Source: Pseudobdellovibrionaceae bacterium
GTDB taxonomy: Bacteria; Bdellovibrionota; Bdellovibrionia; Bdellovibrionales; UBA1609
Assembly: GCA_030591685.1 (NCBI GenBank)
Contig: JAUVAX010000018.1
Span: 1-43,223 of the forward strand
Direction of reading: 5' to 3'
DNA: 43,223 nt
The position numbers were made by a program, and so were the translations under genes. Below, piece by piece: positions 15,097-22,447 of the stretch. The notes below the pieces were generated by a model, which was not told the DNA's origin, did no database searches, and saw only the letters and a list, made by a program, of their open reading frames with translations. How positions within the stretch are numbered: the first letter of the stretch is position 1; each line of letters begins with the position of its first letter.

Positions 15097-16206
15097 ATGT
15101 CTACAGAAATTATGCACGAACTCACCGTTATTGAAAAAACACAAGAGACCTCTGATACAGCCACTTTTACGCTACAAATCCCTGCCGATAAGAAAACTCT
15201 TTTTTACTATAAGCCCGGGCAGTTTTTAACTGTCTTTATGACCATTGACAATAAATCTGTAGCCCGTAGCTACTCGTTTTCGTCATGCCCTATGGGCGAC
15301 CCCCACTTAAGCATAACGGTTAAAAGAGTCCCCGGGGGGATTGGGTCTAATTACTTGCTCGACCATGTACATAGTGGCGGCAAGCTGCTTGTGTCCCCTC
15401 CGGCGGGTCATTTTTTTAATATGGGGCAATCAGCTGAAGACGAGCTTGAGTACTATTTATTTGCCGCCGGCAGTGGTGTCACCCCGCTGTTTTCAGTTAT
15501 TAAATGGACCTTGCCGAGCTTACCAAAGCATAAAATTCATTTAATTTATTCTAATAAAACTCACGACTCTACAATTTTTTTAAATTCACTCAAGGACCTT
15601 GAAAAAAAATACCCCCAACTTAAAGTCACTTATTTTTACTCTCAACTTGAAGAGCCCCATCAAAGACTAACGGCTGATAACCTTAAACAAATACTCTCAG
15701 AGGCCTTTAGTACCCCTACAAAAAAATCATTTTACCTTTGTGGCCCCGAGGCCTATATGCAAACCATCGAAAACGAATTAAACACACACGATGTTGACCC
15801 TGCCTGGGTCCATAAAGAGAGCTTTTTTGCCCCCGAGGGTCAAGGCGAGGGTTTTAAAAGTAAGGCCCAAGAAAAGGGCATTTACATTGAGACGTTACCG
15901 GACGGTTTTAAACCCGAGGCCTGCGAGCAAATCACTGCCGACATTGATGGCGAGACTATCGTTGTTGACCTTAAAAATGAAACCGAAGAATCTATACTTG
16001 AGACCCTACTCGATGCCGGGCACACACCGCCTTTTTCATGTATGAGCGGCTCTTGCCAGGTCTGTATGTGTACACTTATTGAAGGCGAAGTCTTTCAAGA
16101 AAACGAGGGCGTACTTACTCAAGAGGATATTGATGATAAAAAGTTTCTCGCCTGCCAGGCCAAGGCTGTCTCTAAAAAATTAAAAATAGTTTTTGACGAG
16201 GATTAG
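15097..16206 (+). CDS. Ferredoxin-NADP reductase-type oxidoreductase with C-terminal 2Fe-2S domain
   Basis: A cytoplasmic electron-transfer protein passing electrons from NAD(P)H through FAD to a 2Fe-2S cluster and then to an oxygenase, desaturase or hydroxylase partner. Domains in order: FAD-binding barrel with RSYSFSSCP (about residues 53-61), NAD-binding domain with FAAGSGVTPLFSVI (about 125-138), then a plant-type ferredoxin domain with cluster ligands C315, C320, C323 and C353. This layout matches PaaE-like and desaturase-reductase proteins (about 350-370 residues). AAGGA precedes the ATG. The partner is unknown; the fatty-acid-hydroxylase-type gene at 31452 is one possible client in this window but is not linked. 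Confidence 0.85.
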   Translation: MSTEIMHELTVIEKTQETSDTATFTLQIPADKKTLFYYKPGQFLTVFMTIDNKSVARSYSFSSCPMGDPHLSITVKRVPGGIGSNYLLDHVHSGGKLLVSPPAGHFFNMGQSAEDELEYYLFAAGSGVTPLFSVIKWTLPSLPKHKIHLIYSNKTHDSTIFLNSLKDLEKKYPQLKVTYFYSQLEEPHQRLTADNLKQILSEAFSTPTKKSFYLCGPEAYMQTIENELNTHDVDPAWVHKESFFAPEGQGEGFKSKAQEKGIYIETLPDGFKPEACEQITADIDGETIVVDLKNETEESILETLLDAGHTPPFSCMSGSCQVCMCTLIEGEVFQENEGVLTQEDIDDKKFLACQAKAVSKKLKIVFDED

Positions 16207-16215
16207 ATTTGTTTT

Positions 16216-16692
16216 TTAAAGCCTCTGGTTGTCCTCAGTATCCGCGTGCTCCCATATACAATGGTGCTCTTCTTCGCAACGTTTACAGTGATGTGAGTTT
16301 AATATATGCCCCCTGACTAAGCTCACGCTCCCCAGAGTAACAAGTATAAACTCCCAGTGATGCCCTAAAAAATTATGGGCAAAAATTGTACCTAGAACAA
16401 CAAGGCCTAAACCCACACCTAGCCAAATCAGCGGCTGAAACTGCCCATGAACTTTAAACCCCGAATATACAGCAAAAGCCGTTGCCGGCAGTAAAAACGC
16501 CATTAAAGCAAAGTGAGTATTGTCCTCACTCAAGCCTAAAAAACTCGCCACAGCCGGAAAGGCGATAATCACTACTGGTAATAAAATACAGTGAACAATG
16601 CAAAGGCTTGATACCAAAACACCAAGCTTATCCCAAAACCTTATTGATTTTTTGGGGCTAATTATAGAAGGATTGTTTTTATCTAAACCCAT
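16216..16692 (-). CDS. MerC-domain membrane protein
   Basis: A four-helix inner-membrane protein of the MerC family, originally described in mercury transport but widespread with unknown substrates. The key motif is SSLCIVHCILLPVV, with the Cys-x3-His-Cys of MerC in helix 1. Three more hydrophobic spans follow (ALMAFLLPATAFAVY, LIWLGVGLGLVVLGTIFA, FILVTLGSVSLV). The C-terminal tail is His/Cys-rich (HHCKRCEEEHHC), suggesting a metal-binding site. I prefer the start at 16692 because AGAGG lies just upstream; the frame is open to another ATG at 16704. No mer operon is nearby, so zinc, copper or a thiol substrate is as likely as mercury. Confidence 0.8.
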   Translation of the reverse strand: MGLDKNNPSIISPKKSIRFWDKLGVLVSSLCIVHCILLPVVIIAFPAVASFLGLSEDNTHFALMAFLLPATAFAVYSGFKVHGQFQPLIWLGVGLGLVVLGTIFAHNFLGHHWEFILVTLGSVSLVRGHILNSHHCKRCEEEHHCIWEHADTEDNQRL

Positions 16693-16707
16693 GAAACCTC
16701 TCATAAG

Positions 16708-16725
16708 TTACGCATACTGTCGTAA
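16708..16725. promoter_or_regulatory. Inverted repeat in front of the MerC-like gene, possible operator
   Basis: TTACG (16708-16712) and CGTAA (16721-16725) are separated by 8 bp; the flanks extend the symmetry by one imperfect position each side. The site lies 16 bp upstream of the preferred start, where a repressor could block transcription. The binding protein is unknown. Confidence 0.4.
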
Positions 16726-16749
16726 GTCATGGGCCGGGTCAACTTTTCT

Positions 16750-17436
16750 TCACCGTATGTTTTGAAAAAACTTTTTGAGCTGCATTATAATAGATTGAGG
16801 GATCTCGTGCCCCCCCTTAAACCCGGCCCAGTGCCCATGCAGGCCGCTTTCTGAAAGCATTTCATTTAAATCCTCGGCCCCACTAAACGGTAGTACTGCG
16901 TCTTGCTGACCATGACTTTGAAAAAATACCATGCCTTCGCAACTGGGGGCGCTTTTTCTCCATCCGGCCTCATCTATAAAAGTGCCGGAGAGTATAACAA
17001 GCGCCTCTGGCTTATCAGGTGCTGATAAGGTGAGCTCTGTTGTCATCATGGCCCCTTGACTAAAACCACCCACAATTAAAGTGTCATACTCTTCTCGTAA
17101 TTTTTCGTATAAGGGTCGAAGTTTTTTTTGAGCCCCATCAAGCCCCTCAGGCCTGCTAGATTTGAAATCTCTAAACTCACCCCTTTGCATAGCACGCTCC
17201 ATGGCCATGATATCTATATGAAACCAGGCTCTCCCCCCCATGGGGAGCTGTATAGCTGCATTTGGAAAGTACCAATCCATCTGTAAGCCTGAGCCTATAG
17301 CATCAGCCAATGGGGCAAGGTCATTATTATCAGCGCCAAAGCCATGTAAAATTAGGCAAGCCGCTTTAGCTTTATTTTTAGATTTTTTAACAACTGTTTG
17401 TAATCCACAGATATTCTCAACCACAACAACACCCAC
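16750..17436 (-). CDS. Carboxylesterase/phospholipase (alpha/beta hydrolase)
   Basis: A serine hydrolase of the Abhydrolase_2 (phospholipase/carboxylesterase, acyl-protein-thioesterase-like) family, 228 residues, the usual length. The oxyanion region is LILHGFGADNNDL, the nucleophile elbow GGFSQGAMM, the acid HGQQDAVLPF and the His GGHEIP. No signal peptide, so it is cytoplasmic. It begins with GTG at 17436, but an in-frame GTG at 17424 has better spacing from the upstream AGGTGG. The physiological substrate is not evident. Confidence 0.88.
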   Translation of the reverse strand: MGVVVVENICGLQTVVKKSKNKAKAACLILHGFGADNNDLAPLADAIGSGLQMDWYFPNAAIQLPMGGRAWFHIDIMAMERAMQRGEFRDFKSSRPEGLDGAQKKLRPLYEKLREEYDTLIVGGFSQGAMMTTELTLSAPDKPEALVILSGTFIDEAGWRKSAPSCEGMVFFQSHGQQDAVLPFSGAEDLNEMLSESGLHGHWAGFKGGHEIPQSIIMQLKKFFQNIR

Positions 17437-17521
17437 CTTTTAATTAAGGCTATAATTTTATTAAACAAATGTAACGCAAAACAACTAGCCCACATACGCC
17501 CATTAAGTCTACTATCATCTT

Positions 17522-17986
17522 ATGAAAAAGGTTTTATTTGTTTGTTTAGGTAATATTTGTCGCTCTCCGGCGGCCGAAGCTATATTTACTCAGCTCATTG
17601 AAAAAAACAACCTCACAGGCCAGGTCAGCTGTGACTCTGCGGGCACTTCACATATTCATGAAGGCACCCCCTCTGATCGCCGCATGACTGAACATGCGAA
17701 ACTGCGTAATTATGATATCACCAGCACCTCTAGACACTTTAACCCCCAGAGTGATTTTGAAACCTTTGACCTTATAATTACCATGGATAACCGCAATCAC
17801 AGCGACCTGTTTAATGTTGAGTTCTCTGAGGCGTATCACCATAAAATAAAAAAAATGACCGACTATTGCCAAAACCACGACGTCACACAAGTACCGGACC
17901 CCTATATAGGCGGCCCCCAGGGCTTCGAATTAGTTTTAAATATCCTCGAAGACGCTTGTGGTGAGCTTATAAAAACCTTTCGTTAA
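17522..17986 (+). CDS. Low-molecular-weight protein tyrosine phosphatase
   Basis: A cytoplasmic Cys-dependent phosphatase of the LMW-PTP / arsenate-reductase-like fold, 154 residues. The phosphate loop is CLGNICRSP with nucleophile C8, C13 and R14; the general acid is D126 in VPDPYIGG. All catalytic residues are present. Such enzymes dephosphorylate bacterial tyrosine kinases or small phosphoesters. The last 123 bp (17864-17986) are duplicated at 20938-21060 with eight substitutions and no gap, so this gene's 3' end marks the left border of the accessory block. Confidence 0.94.
   Translation: MKKVLFVCLGNICRSPAAEAIFTQLIEKNNLTGQVSCDSAGTSHIHEGTPSDRRMTEHAKLRNYDITSTSRHFNPQSDFETFDLIITMDNRNHSDLFNVEFSEAYHHKIKKMTDYCQNHDVTQVPDPYIGGPQGFELVLNILEDACGELIKTFR
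17864..17986. repeat. Direct repeat, left copy (phosphatase 3' end)
   Basis: These 123 bp form the 3' end of the LMW phosphatase. The copy at 20938-21060 is 115/123 identical (counted by eye) with no indels. The pair encloses the 2.95-kb block with the peptidase, lipoprotein and toxin-antitoxin genes. Confidence 0.9.
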
Positions 17987-18004
17987 GTGTCGCAATAGAA
18001 ACTT

Positions 18005-18021
18005 GAATTCAGCCTGGCACC
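18005..18021 (-). other. GGTGCC...CTGAATTC motif near the left edge of the accessory block
   Basis: On the minus strand GGTGCC is followed after three bases by CTGAATTC. The plus-strand segment 18005-18020 matches 13 of 16 bases of the right arm of the palindrome at 22464-22479. It begins 19 bp after the phosphatase stop. Confidence 0.45.
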
Positions 18022-18084
18022 TGAATGAAAAGTGGTTTTAAATACATGATGATCTGTTTGTTCATCTGAATTTGGGAATAGCGT

Positions 18085-18828
18085 ATGCTGTTAAAAGTTA
18101 TTTTTGGGTTATTGTTACTTTGTATTGATGCGTTTGCTGGTGAGCAATGTTTAGTTGGTGACCATTGGGTTGAATCTCATCATCGCCGGGCTTATGTAAG
18201 GTATGATGCTGTTCCCGTGAGGTCCACTACAGTGAACGGTCATTGCCGCAAGACCCCCCGTGGCTACGAAACATGGCATAGTAGGTTATCAAATGGTCGC
18301 CCAGGAATATGGGGCTATACGAGAGAGAAATCTAAAAAATGGTCCGTAGAAGAAACAGAACGATTTTTATCGGCAATTTCTGTTTTGCCAGATAAATTGG
18401 CTCACCTTAAGGGCGTATTTGTTTATCGAATGAAAGCGTCGAAAGATTTAGCAAACCCTGCAACCAGCAACGGAAGAGACATTGTATTGTACGACTTGGC
18501 CTTTCAGCATAAGGATTCATTGTCACAGATTATATCCCATGAATTATCTCACATCGTCTACAGGAAAACAGGGGTAGTTGATTTAGACAGGTTTAAGCGT
18601 TTGGCCGGCTGGAAACAGCTTAGCAAAGGCTCTAGCGTTTATACAGCGACCAAGAGGAAGATATTTATTCAGGAGGATAGTAGAGCCTCAATACCTGAGG
18701 ACTTCTCGAATCATTTAGAGCATTACCTATTTAAGAATGATTCACTGAAAGCTGAATCTCCATATGCATATAAATGGATTCAAAAAGAATTTGGTCTGAA
18801 ATTTAAATTCCAAGAGGAGGGGAAATGA
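18085..18828 (+). CDS. Putative secreted zinc metallopeptidase
   Basis: A 247-residue protein with signal peptide MLLKVIFGLLLLCIDAFA cut before GEQC. A zincin motif HELSH (H152, E153, H156) sits in QIISHELSHIVY, and a downstream SIPEDFSNHLEHYL (E205 onwards) could give the third zinc ligand and resembles the ExFAExF pattern of small zinc peptidases. Two N-terminal cysteines could form a disulfide. The next gene overlaps its stop by 4 nt, so the two are translated together. The gene lies inside the repeat-bounded block. No exact family can be named; protease function is inferred from the motif alone. Confidence 0.7.
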   Translation: MLLKVIFGLLLLCIDAFAGEQCLVGDHWVESHHRRAYVRYDAVPVRSTTVNGHCRKTPRGYETWHSRLSNGRPGIWGYTREKSKKWSVEETERFLSAISVLPDKLAHLKGVFVYRMKASKDLANPATSNGRDIVLYDLAFQHKDSLSQIISHELSHIVYRKTGVVDLDRFKRLAGWKQLSKGSSVYTATKRKIFIQEDSRASIPEDFSNHLEHYLFKNDSLKAESPYAYKWIQKEFGLKFKFQEEGK

Positions 18829-19496
18829 GAATTGTTTCAAGTGTCTTGATAAGTTTTTTTGTTGCAGGGTGCGTAACATTATTCAATAAAAGTAAATCAG
18901 AGTTCACTGTTGATGAGCTTTTAAAGCTAAAAATTAGCGTTGATACTAGTGAAGTCATCAAGAAACGATTGGGCAACCCTCACGAGAAAATATTTTACTC
19001 TAGTCAGGTTAAGGGAGGGGAGAAATCAGAGAAGTGGATTTATATTTTCGAGAAGACGCCTAAATTATGGTTATTTTTCAAGGGGGGCATATTGGAGCAC
19101 GCATCCTTGGGAGTATGGGATAGAGATAATGTTTCCTCTGTAGGAGGTTTATTGTCTCAGTTAGAAGGTCAGACTTGGTCTATAGTAAAGGAACCAGTAA
19201 GAAATCCTCATTCTATGCCTAATATGTGTATGCTGGTGAGTGAAAGACTTGGCATCAATGTAAAAGTTAACAGTATGATGAGGAGAGTGGATGAAATAAA
19301 TCTATGGAACCCTAGTATTAAAAGGAAAATAAAGTGGTTTGATGATTCGGTACCAGAATTTTGCATTGCCAACCACTGCTCAAATGTGACTGACCCTAAT
19401 GCGTGGGAACATAATCACTGTGAATGGCTAGAGGAAATAGTGGCTAGACAAACAGTGGGTGTAGGCAAAAATCCGGCAACCAGGGTGTCGAATTAA
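18825..19496 (+). CDS. Lipoprotein with a BamE/SmpA-like N-terminal region
   Basis: A 223-residue predicted lipoprotein with lipobox VAGC (MRIVSSVLISFFVAGC). Residues about 38-105 (VIKKRLGNPHEKIF ... KWIYIFEKTPKLWLFFKGGILEHASLG) have the G-x-P-x-x-x-x-x ... W-x-Y pattern of BamE/SmpA-type small envelope domains. The C-terminal half has five cysteines and a His-rich ANHCSN ... EHNHCEW stretch. It overlaps the peptidase gene by ATGA, implying coupled translation and possibly a shared periplasmic task. The BamE comparison is a by-eye resemblance. Confidence 0.65.
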   Translation: MRIVSSVLISFFVAGCVTLFNKSKSEFTVDELLKLKISVDTSEVIKKRLGNPHEKIFYSSQVKGGEKSEKWIYIFEKTPKLWLFFKGGILEHASLGVWDRDNVSSVGGLLSQLEGQTWSIVKEPVRNPHSMPNMCMLVSERLGINVKVNSMMRRVDEINLWNPSIKRKIKWFDDSVPEFCIANHCSNVTDPNAWEHNHCEWLEEIVARQTVGVGKNPATRVSN

Positions 19497-19666
19497 AAAC
19501 TTTTATTGGCCTAAATGTGATAAATTCTTTTATCGTTATAGTTTTCCCAGGCACGATTAACATTGGAGTGTCCCATTCAAATAGAGATGTTTTAGATGAG
19601 AGGCCTCTGGAGAGCATCAGATCAAAAAAACATTGTAAGCATGTGATACTATTAAATAAATTAGCT

Positions 19667-19687
19667 ATTATCCCTATATAGTATAAT
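19667..19687. promoter_or_regulatory. Operator-like repeat 1 upstream of the toxin-antitoxin pair
   Basis: ATTATCCCTATA starts a 21-bp site ending GTATAAT, with ATTAT/ATAAT outer arms and a central CTATATAG palindrome. TATAAT at 19682-19687 could be the promoter -10. It matches the site at 19725-19745 in 18 of 21 positions. Confidence 0.6.
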
Positions 19688-19724
19688 TACATAAAAACCT
19701 TTTGATTTAAGATACTTACATGTT

Positions 19725-19745
19725 ATTATCCCTATACGGCATAAT
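19725..19745. promoter_or_regulatory. Operator-like repeat 2 upstream of the toxin-antitoxin pair
   Basis: A second 21-bp site beginning ATTATCCCTATA and ending GCATAAT, 58 bp downstream of the first in the same orientation and 18 bp before the antitoxin start. The likely ligand is the XRE domain encoded just downstream, which would make this an autoregulatory region. The TATCC half resembles half of the HipB operator pattern. Confidence 0.6.
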
Positions 19746-19763
19746 AATGAATGGGAGATTTTG

Positions 19764-20321
19764 ATGAGTGAAGATCCAAGACAACCTAGCCGCCCTGCTA
19801 AGTTAACGGCTATAGGGGCAGCGCTTAAGGAAGAGCGCATGAGCCTTGGGATGACTCAAACTCAAGTCGCTGATCAGTTTGAAATAAGCTTAAAGGCTTT
19901 ACGTAATCTGGAGCAAGGAAAGGGGAGCGTTAGTTTTGCAAAAATTTTAAAAATACTAGCGTTATTTGGAAAAGAACTTCGAGTTGGTGATTTATTAATG
20001 TCTCCACGAAAGCGTTCTAAAACTCGACCTCGGCGTGAAAATATTTTGGAGATTCTGCAGCTAATTAAACCTATTTTAGGTAAAAAATTTAATATTCAGA
20101 GTCTAGCCTTGTTTGGCAGCTGTGCAAGAGACAAAGCTAAAAATAATTCCGACATTGACATTGCTGTGCAGTTTTCGAAGAAACCAAGCTTTACTCTCTT
20201 AGGCAAATTAACAGTTTTTTTAGAAACTCTTTTTGAGGGTAATAAAGTAGATTTGGTAGAGTTTGATAAAATGCTACCAGAGGTGCATAAAACGGCTCAA
20301 GAGGACTTTATTTATGTCTAA
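19764..20321 (+). CDS. mntA: XRE helix-turn-helix / MntA-type nucleotidyltransferase antitoxin
   Basis: The antitoxin of a HepT-MntA system: in characterised systems MntA uses ATP to AMPylate a tyrosine of the HEPN toxin. Residues about 12-70 form an XRE-type HTH (GAALKEERMSLGMTQTQVA ... ALRNLEQGKGSVSFAKI). Residues about 85-185 are a minimal nucleotidyltransferase with GSCAR (G118-R122) and catalytic D130 and D132 (SDIDIAV). Fusing the DNA-binding and transferase parts puts autoregulation and neutralisation in one chain. I chose ATG 19764 over the in-frame TTG at 19761; GGGAG precedes it. The toxin gene overlaps its stop. Symbol used by family only. Confidence 0.88.
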   Translation: MSEDPRQPSRPAKLTAIGAALKEERMSLGMTQTQVADQFEISLKALRNLEQGKGSVSFAKILKILALFGKELRVGDLLMSPRKRSKTRPRRENILEILQLIKPILGKKFNIQSLALFGSCARDKAKNNSDIDIAVQFSKKPSFTLLGKLTVFLETLFEGNKVDLVEFDKMLPEVHKTAQEDFIYV

Positions 20322-20691
20322 AAAATATAATAATAGTGCTTTTTCTTTAAAAGAAATGATTGGTGCCTGTGTAAAAATTCAAGAATATATATTGAACACT
20401 ACAGAAGAGGAATTCTTAAAAAAAAGAGAGTCCTTTGATGCTATATGTATGCAGTTTTCACATCTAGGAGAGCAAGTAAGCCGTCTAGAATCATCTTCAG
20501 ACAGAATAATTCAACATTATCCCGACGAAGTTAATTGGCACGGACTAAATGGTTTGAGAAACCGAATTGATCATGCCTATTTTGATGTGGATGCAGAAAT
20601 GATATGGAGTTTTGCAAATGATGAAGTTAAAGATCTTGAAGGTGAATTGCGAAGGATTTTAAAAAAGCGATTTGGGCAAAGTTACCCTTAG
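20314..20691 (+). CDS. hepT: HEPN-domain ribonuclease toxin (HepT, DUF86)
   Basis: The toxin of the pair: HepT proteins are all-helical HEPN RNases. The 125-residue protein has the RX4HXY signature RNRIDHAY (R82, H87, Y89); Y89 is the position AMPylated in characterised HepT proteins. The start ATG at 20314 overlaps the antitoxin stop by 8 nt and has AGAGGA upstream; an in-frame ATG at 20263 lies deep in the antitoxin gene and is less likely. All catalytic residues are present, so the toxin looks active and would need its antitoxin. Confidence 0.9.
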   Translation: MSKKYNNSAFSLKEMIGACVKIQEYILNTTEEEFLKKRESFDAICMQFSHLGEQVSRLESSSDRIIQHYPDEVNWHGLNGLRNRIDHAYFDVDAEMIWSFANDEVKDLEGELRRILKKRFGQSYP

Positions 20692-20937
20692 GTTTTGTTT
20701 GTTTGGTATAAACAGCGTTATATATAATGAAGTTTTGTGATAAAAGTAACCGTGGATCATGAAATACGGTAAACGGGGACTGAGCCTCAATCTCTGTCTT
20801 TTTTTAAAAAACAACAACCCCAATGATCTCTATCGGAGACTTTGATCTGCATGTAATCTATCGAAATCAATACAACATACCAGAAAAGTGCCTTAGTATA
20901 TTAAGTATGACTAAAATTACTATAAGCGTATTACTAA

Positions 20938-21060
20938 TATTGCAAAAATCACGACGTCACAGAAGTACCGGACCCCTATATAGGTGGCCCCCAGGGCTTC
21001 GAATTAGTTTTAAATATCCTCGAAGACGCCTGTGGTGAGCTTATAACAACATTTCGTTAG
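20938..21060 (+). pseudogene. LMW phosphatase C-terminal fragment (direct repeat, right copy)
   Basis: It encodes the last 40 residues of the phosphatase (YCKNHDVTEVPDPYIGG ... CGELITTFR) in an open frame that ends in TAG where the intact gene has TAA. Of eight substitutions against 17864-17986, four are synonymous, three change an amino acid (Q/K, Q/E, K/T) and one swaps the stop codon. There is no start codon or phosphate loop. Frame and stop being preserved implies it diverged as part of a functional gene. Confidence 0.88.
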
Positions 21061-21208
21061 ATTTGCTCCTAAACTGTATGGTAGAGACGGTGACATCGCT
21101 CTAACTCTTTGAACTCACGGCTTCAAATTTTACGATTACTACAATTCACCACAGTTCCAGGGGCTTTATTGGTCTTAAGTATAGCATCTGCCGTATAAGC
21201 ACAAACAC

Positions 21209-21279
21209 TTTACTAAGCCTAACCGTTAGTAAACATCCCTTTACTACTGGACTTCCTTATTAAACAGTGCTTTACTAAG
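21209..21279. promoter_or_regulatory. Cluster of four TTTACTA boxes in front of fic
   Basis: TTTACTAAG at 21209-21217 and again at 21271-21279 (part of an 11-bp direct repeat), the inverse GTTAGTAAA at 21225-21233, and TTTACTAC at 21240-21247. The last box ends 3 nt before the fic ATG, where an SD would normally be. The Fic protein carries its own winged helix, a natural candidate to bind here. Confidence 0.5.
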
Positions 21280-21282
21280 CGT

Positions 21283-22443
21283 ATGGGACAACCAACAGGT
21301 AAATACGTTATAAATACTACAGCCGGAGAAGAGGTTAAGGCTTTTGTCCCCAACTCTCTCCCACCCATTCCAAGGATAGAGGCTGGTGAAGATATACAAA
21401 ATTTAATTCGACAATGTGAGATCTCGTTAAGTGAATTGAAGATTGCCACCAGCATGATCCCCGACAAGGGTTTGTTCGCTTACACCTTTGTAAGGAAAGA
21501 GGCTATTTTATCTTCCCAAATTGAAAACATTCAAGCAACACTTACCGATTTATTCAGCTTTGAATCCGAAATTATTGAAATTGAAAACTCGGATGAAGTA
21601 CAAGAGGTTTGCAATTATATTGATGCCCTTAAATATGCTCAAAGACAAATTAATTTATCAAAAGGCCTTCCTATTTCTAAAAGACTCTTCCAAGAAATAC
21701 ATAAGCGAATTATGAAAGGCGTTCGTGGGTCACAAAAAAAACCTGGTGAATTTCGCCAATCACAAAATTGGGTCGGCGGCACAAGGCCTGGCAATGCTCA
21801 ATACGTACCTCCGCCCCCCTCTGAGATGAACAAATGCTTAGACCAATTAGAAAAATACATTCACCAGAGCAATCAAGATCTACATCCTTTAGTAAAAATT
21901 GGCTTAATACATGTCCAATTTGAATCTATCCATCCTTTTTTAGATGGAAATGGTCGCCTAGGCCGTCTACTTATTGTTCTTTTATTGGAAAAATGGGGGC
22001 TATCAACAGCACTATCCTTCTACCCAAGTTTACATTTCAAGCGGCACCGAAATAAATATTATGACTTACTAACCGGCGTGAGGATATCAGGCGACTGGGA
22101 GGCTTGGAATCGTTTTTTTCTTGAAGCTATTAATATTTCTGCACAAGAAGCTACACTTTTAGCGCAAAATATTTTTGAGCTCCAACAAAAATTTAGAATT
22201 AAATTAATAAATCAAAAAGATATTTCTATGCCAACGATCAGACTTTTCGAGCTCCTACCAAGTCATCCTATTTTAAACATGAACCGAGTGGTGGAAATTC
22301 TTAACGTAACAAAACCCACAGCGAACAAGGCTCTAACTCAATTGCAAAACGCAAATGTTTTGCGAGAAACTACTTCGGGTCAGCGTAACAGGGTTTTTGT
22401 ATATAAAAACTACCTTGACCTCCTAACTAAAGATACAGGGTAG
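21283..22443 (+). CDS. Fic-family AMP-transferase with inhibitory helix and C-terminal winged helix
   Basis: Fic enzymes transfer AMP or related groups from nucleotides to protein hydroxyls. The catalytic motif HPFLDGNGRLGR (H217-R228) is complete. An N-terminal inhibitory motif SSQIEN (S77, E81, N82) matches the (S/T)xxxE(G/N) of class II Fic proteins, in which the Glu blocks ATP binding until relieved. The last about 75 residues (MPTIRLFELLPSHP ... VTKPTANKALTQLQNANVL) form a winged helix suited to DNA binding. The 386-residue length is usual for Fic proteins of this arrangement. No SD is present; instead a TTTACTAAG box abuts the start. It lies outside the phosphatase repeat pair but next to it. 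Confidence 0.93.
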   Translation: MGQPTGKYVINTTAGEEVKAFVPNSLPPIPRIEAGEDIQNLIRQCEISLSELKIATSMIPDKGLFAYTFVRKEAILSSQIENIQATLTDLFSFESEIIEIENSDEVQEVCNYIDALKYAQRQINLSKGLPISKRLFQEIHKRIMKGVRGSQKKPGEFRQSQNWVGGTRPGNAQYVPPPPSEMNKCLDQLEKYIHQSNQDLHPLVKIGLIHVQFESIHPFLDGNGRLGRLLIVLLLEKWGLSTALSFYPSLHFKRHRNKYYDLLTGVRISGDWEAWNRFFLEAINISAQEATLLAQNIFELQQKFRIKLINQKDISMPTIRLFELLPSHPILNMNRVVEILNVTKPTANKALTQLQNANVLRETTSGQRNRVFVYKNYLDLLTKDTG

Positions 22444-22447
22444 TTTG

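Larger units (their letters stand above)
20692..21282. other. Spacer holding a phosphatase gene relic and the fic leader
   Basis: This 590-bp stretch has no intact gene. 20692-20937 is AT-rich with no recognisable feature apart from a T7 at about 20798. 20938-21060 is the relic of the LMW phosphatase 3' end. 21061-21208 shows nothing I can name. 21209-21279 holds repeated TTTACTAA boxes in front of fic. An open frame at 20823-21038 runs across the relic in the wrong frame and is not a gene. Confidence 0.6.

Noticed and set aside
20823-21038. Open frame of 71 codons after hepT
   Set aside because: It crosses the phosphatase relic in the wrong frame and has no SD or protein-like composition.
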